A stretch of 64,000 nucleotides of DNA from Spongospora subterranea f. sp. subterranea (GCA_049724395.1 JAUGWO010000201.1:18464-82463), one strand, 5' to 3'; numbered from the stretch's first letter, positions 37,317 to 49,199 are shown. Notes: a model not told the origin generated them from the letters alone. A program made the numbers and translations.

Positions 37317-38631
37317 ATTTGATCACATCATTGCACGTGAGCCTATGTGAAAGAATTCGGAAATGTTATGGAAACTGGAGATATGATGGAATTTGAAAAT
37401 GTGATGGCAATGTGACTCAAAATCACACGATTTGAATGATGCACGACAATGTCGTCATCTGGTCAATGGCTGGCTCTAAGCAAAAGACAACCGAAAGTGT
37501 TGCATCAAGCGTTACTTGTTGTATCAGGATCGACAGTAAACGGGACATTCCACGTACCACCATTCGCGCTGGACCGCTTCTTGCTCAAAGCTTTCAAAAC
37601 CTTTCTGAGGAACGTTTGAAAATCTTCCTCGGAGTCGTCCGGTACAACCAAACGTAGACAAAAATTTTGATAACTTGAACGATAACGATTTCGCTGCCAA
37701 TCAATTTCTCGCCGTGATGTAGTCCTTCCAAAACAGCAGAAAATACAGTAGCGATGAGCGATTCCAAGAAATAATTCAACACGTCGCTCAGTGTCACATC
37801 ATTATTGGATTGTCTGCACAACGACTGGCGAGCATTGCGACAAAGTGCCTTGATTTCTCATAATCTCGAAATGTTGTTGCCTTGAAACGTTTTTCATATC
37901 TGTGTGTTTCGTTGGCCAAATGTCTGTTATATCAACGTTGAATAAAATAATCAAATTCCATTTGTTTAGTTATGATCCAACACCCTAGCACCACACAGAA
38001 TTATGATGGGAACTGAGATATTGTTGGGAAAGGTCCCGCGGCTCATGTCAGCAACACAGGAGTCAAATGAATCCGACAGTCGACGTTGGCGTTCAAAAGC
38101 TAATGGATAAGAAGACGAATTTCATGCTCTAGTGAGGATGGTGAGAAGGTTGGGCGGATATCCTCACGAGAGCATATTTGAACAGAACTAAACTTGAAAT
38201 CAAGGGCAAAAAGGCGAGTTGACATAAGTGAGTTGCTGCCTTGGTATCTTCATGTCCGTATTCCGTTGGATATGTGTGCGAACGGCCACAGTAAGCAATC
38301 ACATATCAGTATGATGCCTTGTCGATCACCGCAAGAGTATTAGAAGATCCAACGCGATGGGAGACCGATAACGCGGAAAACTAATTGTTGAGGTAAAAAA
38401 TGGATATAGAATGAACTAAAATAAAGTATGACAACACATTCAAATATAGGGTCCATAGCGAGGAGGAACATCATTTCAATGTCTGATCCGTTGATGACAG
38501 TCTGGGAAAGGCCCAAGCGCCATGTGTACTGACTGAGCGGGCAAGATCATTAAGACGACGAAAATATCACATATGCCCATTGAATAAACAAACAGAGAAT
38601 TTTAAAAACATCTGGGTTCATTTGCAACAAT
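37317..38631. other. intergenic, no supported gene
   Basis: No recognisable reading frame. It may include further debris of the gypsy fossil on its left. Confidence 0.4.
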
Positions 38632-40669
38632 TCAAAAGCGAATACGCCAGATTCTGTATATCCTCATCGTAACCAATAATTGCACCCTCAATGTTCGCAT
38701 TACTGAAAACAGGGCAGTGGGAAGGGTTCTTTTTGTGCCTGTTTTTATAATTTTCAAGCATATGACTGAGCAGACACATGACCAGAAAGTATCTAAAGAA
38801 CGTTCACTATTGGAAAATATATCTGATGATCCAGCTAACCCATCGTCATTAGATCTCCAGTCGGGTGGCCTGATGGCGATATCAAGAGCCGTTTGACCAT
38901 GAATGTTCTGAATGGCGATGCAGGAAGGATCGGCCTTTTCTAGAAGTACCATGACCATTTTACCTCTACAAAAAATCAGTATTTGGATTTATCGTTGATG
39001 ACCCATCCAACCTATTGCGTCCAAGGTCCTCATAAAGATCCGCGGCGACATGAAGAGCAGTTGCACCATAGAAGTTCCGAAATTTGATATACTGTTTGAT
39101 ATACTCTTGATCGGCGTTCTCCAACATACGCGCTACAAGGTCAATCCTAAACACAATCACATTATGGACTGATATATTTATCTGGAACTGACTTACATAT
39201 TGTTCTCAACAGCACGATGAAGCGGTGTCCGACGATCTGATTCCTTGAAATCAGTTATATCAGCTTTATAATCCAATAACACGTTGGCAATGTTCAGTCT
39301 GAACCGATAAATCAGCTGATATTCACATCATCATTGAACCCTAAAAAAACCACAGGGAGGACATACCTTCGGAACCAAACCGCCAAACTAAACGCAGACA
39401 ATGAATCTTGCCCTTTGGCATTCATAAGATCATTGGTCATCTGTGGATGTTCAAGTATCGTACGAACAACACCAATCCTGAAATGTTTTTCAGTCAAAAC
39501 GAGACGGCTGGCGTATTTTCTGACAAACAAATGGACACACTCATCGGTCTGAGCAGCGATGTGAATTAGAGCGTTTTTAGCACGGTTCAATATTGTCGGA
39601 TCAGCTCCCTTCTCTAACAAGAACTTCACCGTTTCCCTGTTGTTGGAAAATTTAACAATGGGTTGATGCTAACACATCGAAGTTACTAACCAGTTTTTGC
39701 AATGAGCAGCCACCATCACAATTGTATCTCCATAAATATTTTGAGCATTGATTATTCGGTCGTACATTGTTTCGGAGCTACAATAACCAGGACTCATTGA
39801 TCAGATTTATAGAGCTGCTGTTAATTTACGATCTTTCCATAGATGTACTTGACCCAATATATTTGAAAACACGTTGCATAACAGCCAAACTAATTGCAAA
39901 AGAAATCAATTGAAATTAACGATTGCCAAACACATTAAATGCCAAATACGAGGATGCTCTCGCTGCACTAAACAAGGGAGACTCTTTCGTGTCGTTTTCT
40001 ATGCTGATGGCCCCAGGATACTTCTGACATATGAAATCGATAACTTTGATCCTGTTGGCACTTAAAGTGTTGAAGTTATTTGACGATTCGAGCAACATTA
40101 CAGTTTGTTGTGAACAGCGAAGTGCAATACTGTATTTCTACTGCCCACAATAGGATGTATTGAGAAATCGGCGTCATTTTTCAACAAGAAAAGGGCAATT
40201 TTTTCACTATAGACATTATAAGTATTGTTTTTAAGAATAATAGGAAGAAACACGTGAAACTACAAAATGGAAGGTTGCACATTTGGAGAGGCAGAGCATG
40301 AGGCATCTGACAAGACAACATCTTACTTTGCATTGAAAACTGCTAGGAATAATGCTGTCTCGCCGTTTCCATCAACGGCGTTGATATCTTGTGCCGATTT
40401 CGAAATTAGTTGGACAACGACATCGAAACTGAGAGGGTCAGCCATCAGCAATGTAAAGTATAAAGAAAACTTACTCTTCCATCAGCGCCGCCATATGAAG
40501 TGCCGTTCGGCCATGGCAATCGACATTGGTTCTATCATTTCAGATGATGAGAGGTGTTTCTTTGTCCATTGATCACGATGAACCCTTACCCCCCAGCTGA
40601 TGTTTTAGTGAAAATCAGCATTATGATCATGAACATGATAACCAAATCTGGACGCAATCGACAAAACAT
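38632..40669 (-). CDS. secreted ankyrin-repeat protein, 11 exons, paralogue of the gene at 7101
   Basis: Exons on the minus strand: 40590-40669, 40475-40531, 40327-40428, 40102-40206, 39950-40051, 39691-39777, 39541-39636, 39367-39477, 39197-39298, 39012-39146 and 38632-38965. They give 436 aa. All ten introns are phase 2 and run 46-172 nt. Exon 1 encodes a signal peptide (DLVIMFMIIMLIFTKTSAGG). Ankyrin repeats start at once, with RTALHMAA, ETALFLAV, NTVLHFAV, ESPLFSAA, DTIVMVAA, NALIHIAA, TPLHRAV, TALHVAA and TALDIAI cores. A basic tail ends the protein. The introns at 39147-39196 and 38966-39011 resemble in sequence the two intron classes of the gene at 7101. The repeats should bind a partner protein; the leader points to secretion. 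Neither partner nor destination is visible. Confidence 0.82.
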
Positions 40670-40887
40670 CCTCACGAGAATGCTGAACAGCGCTAATACA
40701 GAAATGAGGCAATCGACGGGCCTTCACACTAGCAACAGGATTAACTGCGCTCGGCATTCGACTATACTTGTACTACCACTGTGACCGGCCTGTTCCCGTC
40801 CACCGCGCGCGGTTGGAATGACTGCGACACACATTTTAAGTTGCGTGTACAACATGCAACATTCGGTCCTTGTAGACTTGCGAAAAC

Positions 40888-40915
40888 TCATGAGTCGAGT
40901 CGACTCGACTCATGA
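40888..40915. promoter_or_regulatory. 28-bp perfect palindrome with TGAGTC half-sites
   Basis: TCATGAGTCGAGTC is followed directly by its exact reverse complement. Each arm has two GAGTC units, the outer one being TGAGTC as in bZIP sites. It lies 219 bp upstream of the second ankyrin gene and 40 bp from a mariner end. It could be an operator or a transposon relic. Confidence 0.45.
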
Positions 40916-40954
40916 ACCTGGAAGCTGCGGTAAGTTTTGGTGGACAGTAGTGTA

Positions 40955-41938
40955 CTCCCTCCATTCCAAAATAAGTGTCGGATTGCTTCAAAAACCCGAA
41001 ATTAAGCTCATTTTTTGTCAAATACGGATAATTTTTTTTTCTGTCCTTGAAATGTTGCATACGTCAAATCAATGGATTTTTTAATTGAGAACATGGAATT
41101 CCTTTACGCCAAAGCTTGGCACATTTGAATCTCTATAGTCTATGGGGAACAATAATAGAATTGGTGAGTGAACAACGTTACGCAGCAGTGATGATAATGA
41201 TCTCATTACATTATGGAATCGATTGTCATGAACCTGTCAACTTTGACTATTCATGGGAGCAAATCTCAGCAAGAGATGAATGCTGTCAGCAGTGCTTCCG
41301 ATGCAAAATTTGTGCATGTGGAGGGTGACGATCCCGCGGCTCCAGTACACGATTCAGTCTCCTCAGGTTCAAGGCCAAATTTGACGAATGACGCCCGCCA
41401 GATGATTTACGAACAACTTCTAATGGAAAGCGTTAACGGAAAATTGAAACGAGGATCCATCAAGGGCTATCTGATCAACTGCAAATCAATCGGCGTACGA
41501 TCGAAAGGGTGTGGAACAGGCATAAGGAATCGTAAAAGCAGGCACTCAAACGAACGTTTTGTCAAGAAAAAAAGGACACGTTGGGAGAAAAAAACTGTGT
41601 TTAGACCAGGATAAGGTTAGAGAGGTGCCGTTAGAACAGCGCCCAACATTGGCTACATTGGCAACAGCAATGAATATGTCTATTGGAACGTTGTTCCGCC
41701 GTTTCAGGGACGGTGAGCTCAGAAAACACACAAACAAGTTGAAACCAAAGCTTTACCCGGTCAATAAGATTGAAAGGGTCCGGTTTTGTTTGGACCATCT
41801 TCAAATCAAAAGTCTGGCAGACGAGAGTGCAACATTTTCGCCAATGTACGATATCATCCAGGTGGATGAAAAATGGTTTTATATAACTCAGGATGCCCGA
41901 AGATATTATCTTGTTCCGGCAGAAGAAGATTGCAAGTA
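40955..41938 (+). mobile_element. mariner (DD39D, plant-type) copy 1, truncated
   Basis: The left end follows a TA: CTCCCTCCATTCCAAAATAA, which is the classic Stowaway/plant-mariner terminal sequence. The transposase N-terminal helix-turn-helix is readable (RPTLATLATAMNMSIGTLFR), then VDEKWFYITQD with the first catalytic Asp. The reading changes frame once near 41560-41610. Coding similarity to the better copy at 51553-53099 stops near 41938, where a gypsy gag sequence begins. The second and third catalytic residues and the right end are missing, so this copy is dead. Confidence 0.75.
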
Positions 41939-42741
41939 CATCCACAGCGCCACCCTGAGGTCGATTCTGGGTCCGACTCCATGATGGGTCGACTCGTTCA
42001 GAACCACCGGCGGCCCGTAAACTGGATGAGTCGGAACGAACACGCCGCCGGGAACACAATTTGTGCAGATATTGTGGAGATGCTGGCCATCCTACCGTAG
42101 CCTGCCCCCTATTGACGAACCGAAACCGTTTTTCATCCAATACATCTCCATTTTCGACCTATAATGCTGAGCCACCTCTCCGATTAGCATCGTCATGTAT
42201 GGATAACTCGTGCGAGACATTATTCAGTTCCCTTATTACGGTCTCATGGCACCAATCCCAATCCACCCAACTACATTGTTTAATCGACAGTGGTGCGTCC
42301 TCTGCTTTTATCGACGCCACATTTGCCGAACGAAACAGCATCCCGCTCGTCCGACTTCCTAGACCGTTATCTGTTGAAGTTATCGATGGTCGCAGACTCT
42401 CTTCTATTACCCATCGAACATTGCCACTACGACTAGAGATCTCGGGCATCAAATCATGCACCAGTCTTTATGTCATTGAACGGGCTTACTATCCCATTAT
42501 ACTGGGGATGTCATGGCTTCACGAACTAAACCCACAGATTGATTGGAAGGCCCGTACAATCACCCCACGCCTTCCTATTACCGACAAGAGTGCCCACCTG
42601 TATACCGAATGCCCATGGCAGCACAATATATATTCGGCAACAATGACATCGAAAGCGAATGCAGCTTTTTCAACGGATATCGAACTCCCCCACAAGTGTG
42701 GCGTCACAATCAGTTCCGGGAATCTAATCAATGAATCTTAA
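41939..42741 (+). mobile_element. Ty3/gypsy fossil: gag zinc knuckle and protease
   Basis: The plus strand carries a gag zinc knuckle CRYCGDAGHPTVACP (C-x2-C-x4-H-x4-C) after a basic ERTRRREHNL stretch. A retropepsin domain follows with LIDSGASSAFID and the later PIILGMSWLHELNPQIDW block, a signature of Ty3/gypsy elements of the Tf1/chromovirus kind. It abuts the truncated mariner, which suggests insertion into or recombination with it. Only this gag-protease piece is kept. It is a broken fossil with no LTR seen. Confidence 0.72.
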
Positions 42742-43080
42742 TTACGGTGGGGTCAGGACGATCATCGGACGCGCTATCAAAGCTCGATATTCAAATGGCA
42801 AGACACCTGTGCTGGTGCGGCTGATCTCAGCCACCAGTTTAGCGCCATATCTATTGTAGTTGACATCAGTTTATAAATAGGGTTTTCCTTCAAAAAGGAT
42901 TTGGTGATGTTATTGCAGAATGCTGATCCGAAGATAGGAAACCGATATGGAGATACTCTACTTTACAGGGCCTTTAAAAGTGGCATCTATGGCGCCACTC
43001 CTGTTTGCCGATTTGTATCATGACTTAGTAGGATTTACAGGATCAAGGTTATCAATTTCATCAGTCGGAAACACCTAACG
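42742..43080. other. spacer between two gypsy fossils
   Basis: This is AT-rich sequence with no recognisable motif. It may include eroded non-coding ends of either element. Confidence 0.35.
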
Positions 43081-43084
43081 GCAT

Positions 43085-44890
43085 TCAACTGAAACAAACT
43101 ATTGCCTTGAGGAACATCCGAACTTCATTGATGTGGTTTACTCGTTCATCGGCCGATGGGAGAGTCGCAACTGAACACGATGTGGCGTCGTCGAAACGGG
43201 GGTGAGAACCATAGACCGCATAAAATGGCGTCATCTTTGTCGCCGAATGTTCTGCGTTATTGTAAGCGAATTCAGCAACTGGTAACGAGTCCACCCAGTT
43301 GTTTTGTTGGAAATTAATGTAACAGCGTAAGTACTGTTCCAACACTTGATTTAGTGTTTCTGTCTGCCCATCCGTCTGGGGGTGTCGCGATCAGGACAGT
43401 TTGCGATCAATCTTGAAGCGAGCCAACAGGTGTTTCCAGAATTTCGAGACGAACTGGGGTCCGCGATCGGAAATGATCTCGTCGGGCAACCCATGTAATT
43501 TGAAAACATTTGTCAAGAACAACTCGGCGGGACCTGCCCCATTTATCGATTCGGTGCATGGAATAATAAAATGGCTCATTTTGGAGAAACGATCTACCAC
43601 CATCAGGATAGAATCGTGACCCCGAGACTTCGGCAATTTAACAATGAAGTCCATGGTAATCGAGCGCCAAATGTCCTCTGCGATCGGTAAAGGGCAGAGT
43701 AGACCGTGCGGTTGATGGCGACTGGACTTTGCTCTAGCACATGTGTCACAGGAGATAACATACCTTTTAATATACTTGGACATTCCATGCCACCAGTAGG
43801 TACGTCGAACTGAGCTAAGTGTCTTAGAAATACAGAAATGACCACTCGCTGGGGCATCGTCACGTGCCTTCAATATGTTCAGTTTGCAATCTTCTCCCAC
43901 CACTACCAGCGATTTCTCGTTGTAGAGGATTCCGTTGTCGATTCGAAAACTTGTCACAGAAAGCCTTGAAATGATATTCTGGACGAAGGTGTCCGACTGC
44001 TGTTAAGTTTGATACGCTCCTCGATGGATTGAGAAGGGTTAATCATCGTGGCACATAATGTAGCTGCAGGAGTAGGTAAGAGCTGATCCGGTTGAAGTGT
44101 AGATCTTCGATTCACGATGAACTTCCTGTAGAAGTTAGCAAAGCCTAGGAAACTTTGGACGTCCTTGACTGTTGAAGGTGTGTCGCCCAATCGAGGATAG
44201 TCTCCACCTTACTTGGGTCCATCTTGATGCTGCTGTCGGTGACCAGATACCCGAGGAATTCGACATCCTGAGCGTCGAGCACGCAATTTTCAAGTTTTGC
44301 AAATAAACCAGCTGAACGCAACTTGGTAAGTACTAATCGAACATTAACGTCGTGCTGCAGCGCGCTCTCCGAGTAGATCAAAATGTCGTCGAGGTAAACA
44401 ACCACAAATTTGTCGAAGTATTCACGGAGGACGTCGTTCATAAACCTCTGAAAATAACCGGGAGCGTTCATTAGACCAAAAGGCATTACCGTATGCTCGA
44501 AATTTCCATATTTGCAGCACCATGCGGGCTTCCACTCGTCGCCGTCCTTGATTTGGAGGAGATTGTAAGCGCCTCGTAGATCGATCTTCGTGAAGATTTT
44601 GGCAGAAGACAGTTGGGCCAAAACATTTTGGATAGCAGGAATCGGATAAGGCTCCTTCTTGGTTATATTGTTGACATCGCGGTAGTCGACGCACAGTCGG
44701 AGGCTGTTGGAGTGGCGAATGAATCCTTTCTTGAGGTTGTCTTCGATGTACTGACGCAAAACCTTTTGTTCGGTCTGGCCGAGTTTGTAGACCTTCCTGT
44801 ATGGCAGCGGGCCAGTCTCCTCCTCAAAGTTGATGGCGCAATCGTGTGCGATGTGGGGGCAGTTGGTCAGCGTTTTTCTTCTCGAACCTT
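43085..44890 (-). mobile_element. Ty3/gypsy fossil: reverse transcriptase and integrase
   Basis: In the minus direction a reverse transcriptase appears with LCVDYRDVNN, KIDLRGAYNL, MPFGLMNAPGYFQ and the catalytic YLDD in VVVYLDDILIY. An integrase follows, with an H-H-C-C zinc region (CDTCARAKSSRHQ) and core motifs DFIVKLPKSRGHD and ISDRGPQF. A final stretch resembles the integrase C-terminal part (AEFAYNNAEHSAT). The RNase H between them is mostly absent. The element has several breaks and no LTRs were found. It is old but less eroded than the other gypsy pieces in the window and lies in the opposite orientation to the gag-protease fossil. Confidence 0.82.
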
Positions 44891-44929
44891 ACGATTTCAT
44901 TTCGGTACCTCTAGTGATAGACTCAGCAT

Positions 44930-45500
44930 CATCAGCTGCAGTATAAGGGTAACCAACATATCTCAGAACATCTTCGACACCTGCCACCCTGATTGCAACA
45001 AAAAACAATCGAAAATTCGTCAGTTCAACACATTAAATGTCAAATACGATTGTGATCTTACTGCACTAAAGAAAGGGGTTTCTCCCCTCTCAGATTTGGC
45101 GTTCAAAGCAGCGAAATAGCCTTTATAGTGAAATTGATAACTTTGTGTCTGTAAATTCTGCTCAATTGTAAATCAGTTCGTCAAGCAGGATTGACGAAAT
45201 ACATAAATTCAACTTTCTGCACCTTTCAATAACAGAAATATCAACACATCTCTTTTGATTGAAAACTTATCAATGCACCTTCAACTCATCAGTAAACATT
45301 AACCCGGTTTTTGAGACCAAACACCACCATCACAGGTGTATATCAATGAAGTTTTTGAGCATCGATGATGTGGCCCATATTGGTCCTGGCGCGCCGCCGT
45401 AAACAGAATTCATTGATCAGATCTACAGCTGCTTTTACTCAGGATTCGTCCTCGTCAATATCAAGCGTTATCGAATCACCGTTACCGTACTCAACAAAAT
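44930..45500 (-). pseudogene. decayed ankyrin-gene copy
   Basis: Two stretches align by eye with the ankyrin gene at 38632-40669. Bases near 45030-45150 match its exon 5 and the following intron (shared ACACATTAAATG, TACGA, CACTAAA, ATTGATAACTTTG). Bases near 45407-45440 match its region at 39789-39825 (shared CATTGATCAGAT). No long frame or leader survives. It is best read as a duplicated and decayed ankyrin relative. Confidence 0.5.
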
Positions 45501-45564
45501 AATCAACATTTCAGATTTTCAAATGTGATTCTGTTAAAGGTGGCCGAAATCAGGGTCAGATTGT

Positions 45565-45745
45565 GATTTTTTGTCAAATTTCAGAGGCACCTTTTCGAAT
45601 ATTCTATCGCTCATAAGATCAAGTTGAATTCGAAAGATGACCAAAAGGGTCAAATTTTGATTTTTTGTTAAATTTCAGATGCACCTTATCGCTCATAAGA
45701 TCAAATTGAATTCATAAATAGTTTTTTTTTGTGTTATGTCGTTGA
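45565..45745. repeat. ~94-bp imperfect tandem duplication
   Basis: GATTTTTTGT, AAATTTCAGA, GCACCTT, ATCGCTCATAAGATCAA and TTGAATTC occur twice in the same order, about 94 bp apart, with a small deletion in the second unit. No coding content was seen. Confidence 0.55.
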
Positions 45746-46225
45746 ACATATGAAATGTTATTCAACGTCTAACGATCGCTGGTTTTCTAGCAACGATTTA
45801 TAAACTCCATTGTCTTCGTGATTGGCCAAATAATTTCTAAATTTACCTTGTTCTAGCGAACGATGATCTTCACCATAAGCATCAAAGGCTTTAGCAATTT
45901 GGGGTGAGCGATGATAAGTTTGGGTCCACCTCTTCAGAGGCATCTTTAAGCCACTAAATTATGTCCTTTCGGTAAGTGACCTATATATTTTCCTCCAGGC
46001 CCGGGAGCACATCGTATTTTCCATGAAATATATCTTCTTCTGAAAGCCTGTTTTAGCGGCTTGTTTGCAATTTAATCACAAATTTGAAGTAAAATCTGTA
46101 CAGCCAGGCGAAAAATAATGGCTTTTAGGTAATATCGAGGTCAGCAGCCTTAGTAACGACGTGTTGCTGCATCCCAGATCAACCCTAGTTTTTCAGTCTG
46201 GATAGCGGGAGCGTAGCCATTGAAG
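45746..46225. other. intergenic, no supported gene
   Basis: A 61-codon minus-strand frame (45758-45943) has no recognisable motif. Nothing else was seen. Confidence 0.35.
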
Positions 46226-46229
46226 ATAA

Positions 46230-46690
46230 AGAACACATTCCTGCTTATTCATCTAATGTTTGGGATGACAAGTGATCCTGCTGGTTCCATCCCAATAAGA
46301 ATATGGCCTAGACAGTGTACCATCACGAGTTCCGGTCATTACGATATACGTCGCCATCATTCGTCACTCAAACATTTCGCATCCCACCATTACAGTACAT
46401 CCTTGCTTATCGTCATCTCCTCGATTCGATCCAACTCGAGCCGATTCCTTCGGATAATACTGCAAAAACATCTCATCGGCATTGATCAATCGCGTTGCTT
46501 TAGCTGAAGACATTGATTGACGGATCAGAGCTGTAGACTCGAACAAGCGTGAAGCCAGTTAACCGGAACCGTTTCAGAAATAGATTCGTTTCGGATAGAG
46601 AATCGATGTCGCAGCAGCATTCTGGTGAGACACTGCGAAAACACTGGGGTGATACTACCAGGGTGAATCCCCATCTTCAGCTCAAATTGT
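46230..46690 (-). mobile_element. pogo/Tigger-like DDE_1 transposase remnant
   Basis: The minus strand reads LLRHRFSIRNES, then NADEMFLQYYPKESARVG, then GCTVMVGCEMFE. This order of helix, catalytic-Asp block (N-A-D-E) and beta strand is typical of the DDE_1 endonuclease of pogo-like elements. Downstream in another codon register, MTGTRDGTLSR and HPKH continue the family pattern. Stops and frame changes make it a dead fragment. The terminal repeats were not found. Confidence 0.5.
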
Positions 46691-47690
46691 GTCTCGATTT
46701 TCACTGACTCATTGCCGAAGTGCGATATCAGAAGATCATACGCTGATCTGCTTAGTGGATTGCCCTCTCACGACATGCTCGATGATAAATGTGTCCTGTT
46801 TTTGATATTTCACCTTCCTACCTGACCCAAAAGTTTTCGTATTCTTTCGAAGATAAAGGGAGAAATATCTGCCACCTTGGAATGCAATTGACAGCACCCA
46901 GACGAGACTGCTGAAACATAAACTTTGTCTGAATTTTTAACAAAATTTTTTCAAGTCAACAGATTTTTTGCTGGATGGATCAACAGAATTGTATTTGTCT
47001 CGATACATTGAGGAACAGATGATTACACGACCGACACAGTGAACTCCTCAACGTAATGGAACCACTTTTCGTATGGAGTTCCTGGCGAATCCAGGTATCG
47101 AACATATTGATATTGTTCCCGAATATTTATCATGTTAGCTTCATATTTGAATTTGCAAGCGATTCATGAAAATAAAAGAAAAACTGCTTTCGATCGCATT
47201 TCCCACGTGGATAAATAAAAACCAGCCGTCAGCTGAACGCACGGTAATTGCTGAACAGGTTTTATTATAACATTGCTTTCATCACTCGGCGATGCAACTG
47301 ACTAATGTAAGCTGGTTTGTGAAGGCATAGAATTCGTGGACGTCAAAGGCTCCAGGAACTGCAAATGGAGCTGAGGGAACATCTCACGGTGTACTAACCG
47401 AACAACGCCTTCAGCATCGGCCTGACCTTTAAGCCGTTTCTCTTGAGCATCTACCCATCTCTGATTATTGAAAACCGACAAGAGGAAGCGCTTCATTGAA
47501 GGAAATCGAGTCTACCGCTCTGATTCGTCAATTGATGTCTTAATGCGGATAGCAGAGGCTTAGCAGTGAACCGCGTCCTACTGATTGGTGAGTTATGTGG
47601 CTGTTGAACAATGAGAATTGTGAATTACACCTAACAGAAAGGTGGATGCCATCGTGGAAAAGGTGATTATTTTGTGAGCTGTTTTCTTTG
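46691..47690. other. intergenic, no supported gene
   Basis: A 64-codon minus-strand frame at 47302-47496 has no recognised motif and may be part of transposon debris. Nothing else is supported. Confidence 0.35.
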
Positions 47691-47699
47691 TCGAATACG

Positions 47700-48420
47700 G
47701 TATTGTGACCTCATTGATGGGGCTTCTCCCCATCTTGCAGATGAAACGATAGCGTTGATCCTGTCATGTCTGATCAGAAGATTTGGCAAACATGAGTGGC
47801 GCTATACATGCCACAATCAGGAGCCATGTGTAGTAGAGTGTCTCCTGAACTTTGTGGTATCATCGGATAAGCGCCGATCGATTTCAGAAACTGCAAAGAA
47901 CCCCCTGACCAAGTTGTCGTGATCGTTGAATCAGCCCTGGTCGATAACAGAAACATCTGCATATTCCTCACCAGAATATCTTCTGACCAACTACCTAGTG
48001 GATATCATCGGATCCGAGCCGATCTTTAATCGAAACAACACCGAATCCCCTTTGATTGAAACTTATAAATGAATTGATATCAACAAATCAGATGTACTCA
48101 CAACCAGTTTTGATATCAGCAAAAATCGTCAGAGGTTGAATCTCCATCAATACGTTTGAGAATCAATGTTGTGGAAGACGTTCGTCGAAACCCCACTGTG
48201 CTCAGGAGTCATTAATCAGATTGATTGAGCTGATGCTATCTAACGCTTGGTATTCTTCACATCTATAAGTTCTGATTTCAGAGTCTCCAATTTCAGCTAA
48301 TATGATAGCAACAACCACAATATCGAAACACATTCCACAACGGCCACCATCATTGCAACAGATATCAATAAGAGCATTGATTGTCAAACAAGCCAAATGG
48401 CAAATTCTATGGTGATATCA
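47700..48420 (-). pseudogene. second decayed ankyrin-gene copy
   Basis: A minus-strand frame at 47774-47971 has an ankyrin-like core, SSGDTLLHMA, placed as in the repeat that contains NTVLHFAV in the intact gene. Near 48206-48240 a stretch matches the same conserved spot found at 39789 and 45407 (CATTAATCAGATT). No signal-peptide exon or continuous exon chain remains. Confidence 0.45.
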
Positions 48421-48457
48421 CCATGCAAAAGAAAAAAGTTTGTGTGAAGTATCGGTA

Positions 48458-49031
48458 TCAAAATACTTGAAGGTCGCACTCTTTTGTTTTCATCTCCTTG
48501 TAAACAGCACTTTTTTTAAGGCCAACTTTCTTGAAGATCTCGAGCAGCGCTTTAATAGAGAGTTTTCGGTACCATTTCGCAATTCGTTTTTCGGATTTTC
48601 TGACTGCATTGGTAGATATCAACAGAATCTTGCATGACATGCCTTCTGATTGGTTCAAAGCTGACGTCATTATAGAAGCGTTGACTAGGTTTGCCGATGC
48701 AAGCAATTTAGTTTATGCTTGATTATCAGGTCTTGAAGGACAACCATGGAAGATTCTGTTGATTTTTCCGCAGAATTTGGCAACGACTCGTTGAAGAGAC
48801 GTCCAGTGAGATTGAAGCGCTGCTCGAGTTCTTGCAGAAACCTTGTACTTCAGGTTCATCACTGTATACCGCCAAAACACGATTCCAGAACGTTTCAGCG
48901 GCTTGATCGACCCCATTAATGGGGTCACTTGAAACTCTTAAGTACGAGACAGCGAGTCTCGCTGATTCATCTTGGGAGAAGTATTTTCCTCGAGCTTCTC
49001 GTGGTAAAACGTGGGAACCATAAACAAGCAA
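48458..49031 (-). pseudogene. decayed Myb/SANT-like, NAM-associated protein (Harbinger-type partner)
   Basis: The minus strand reads GKYFSQDESARLAVSYLRVS, then GVDQAAETFWNRVLAVY, the Myb/SANT-like pattern of plant and protist NAM-associated proteins (E-D...L...A-x-L-x-V-S...G-x-D-Q...F-W-x-R). In a second register comes RAALQSHWTSLQRVVAKFCG, and in a third LRKSEK-like VRKSEKRIAKW. These pieces keep family order but lie in different frames, so the gene is broken. Proteins of this type are often encoded by PIF/Harbinger transposons. No DDE nuclease of that family was seen beside it. Confidence 0.45.
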
Positions 49032-49169
49032 ACGTCAAATTGCGCCACAGCCCATTGTTCCTTGTCAACGCGATTACGCAAATTGCGAATACAGTAGCTA
49101 AAATGCAATGCATTTACATTCCCCGGTGGAAGTCGAAAAAAAGCTTCAGGAGTTTTGCTATTTCAAATT

Positions 49170-49197
49170 AGCTTTTGCATATGCATATGCAAAAGCT
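49170..49197. repeat. 28-bp perfect palindrome
   Basis: AGCTTTTGCATATG is followed by its exact complement-reverse, making a 28-bp perfect palindrome with no spacer. It lies about 140 bp beyond the Myb/NAM-like remnant. It may be fused terminal repeats of a small transposon. Confidence 0.6.
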
Positions 49198-49199
49198 GG

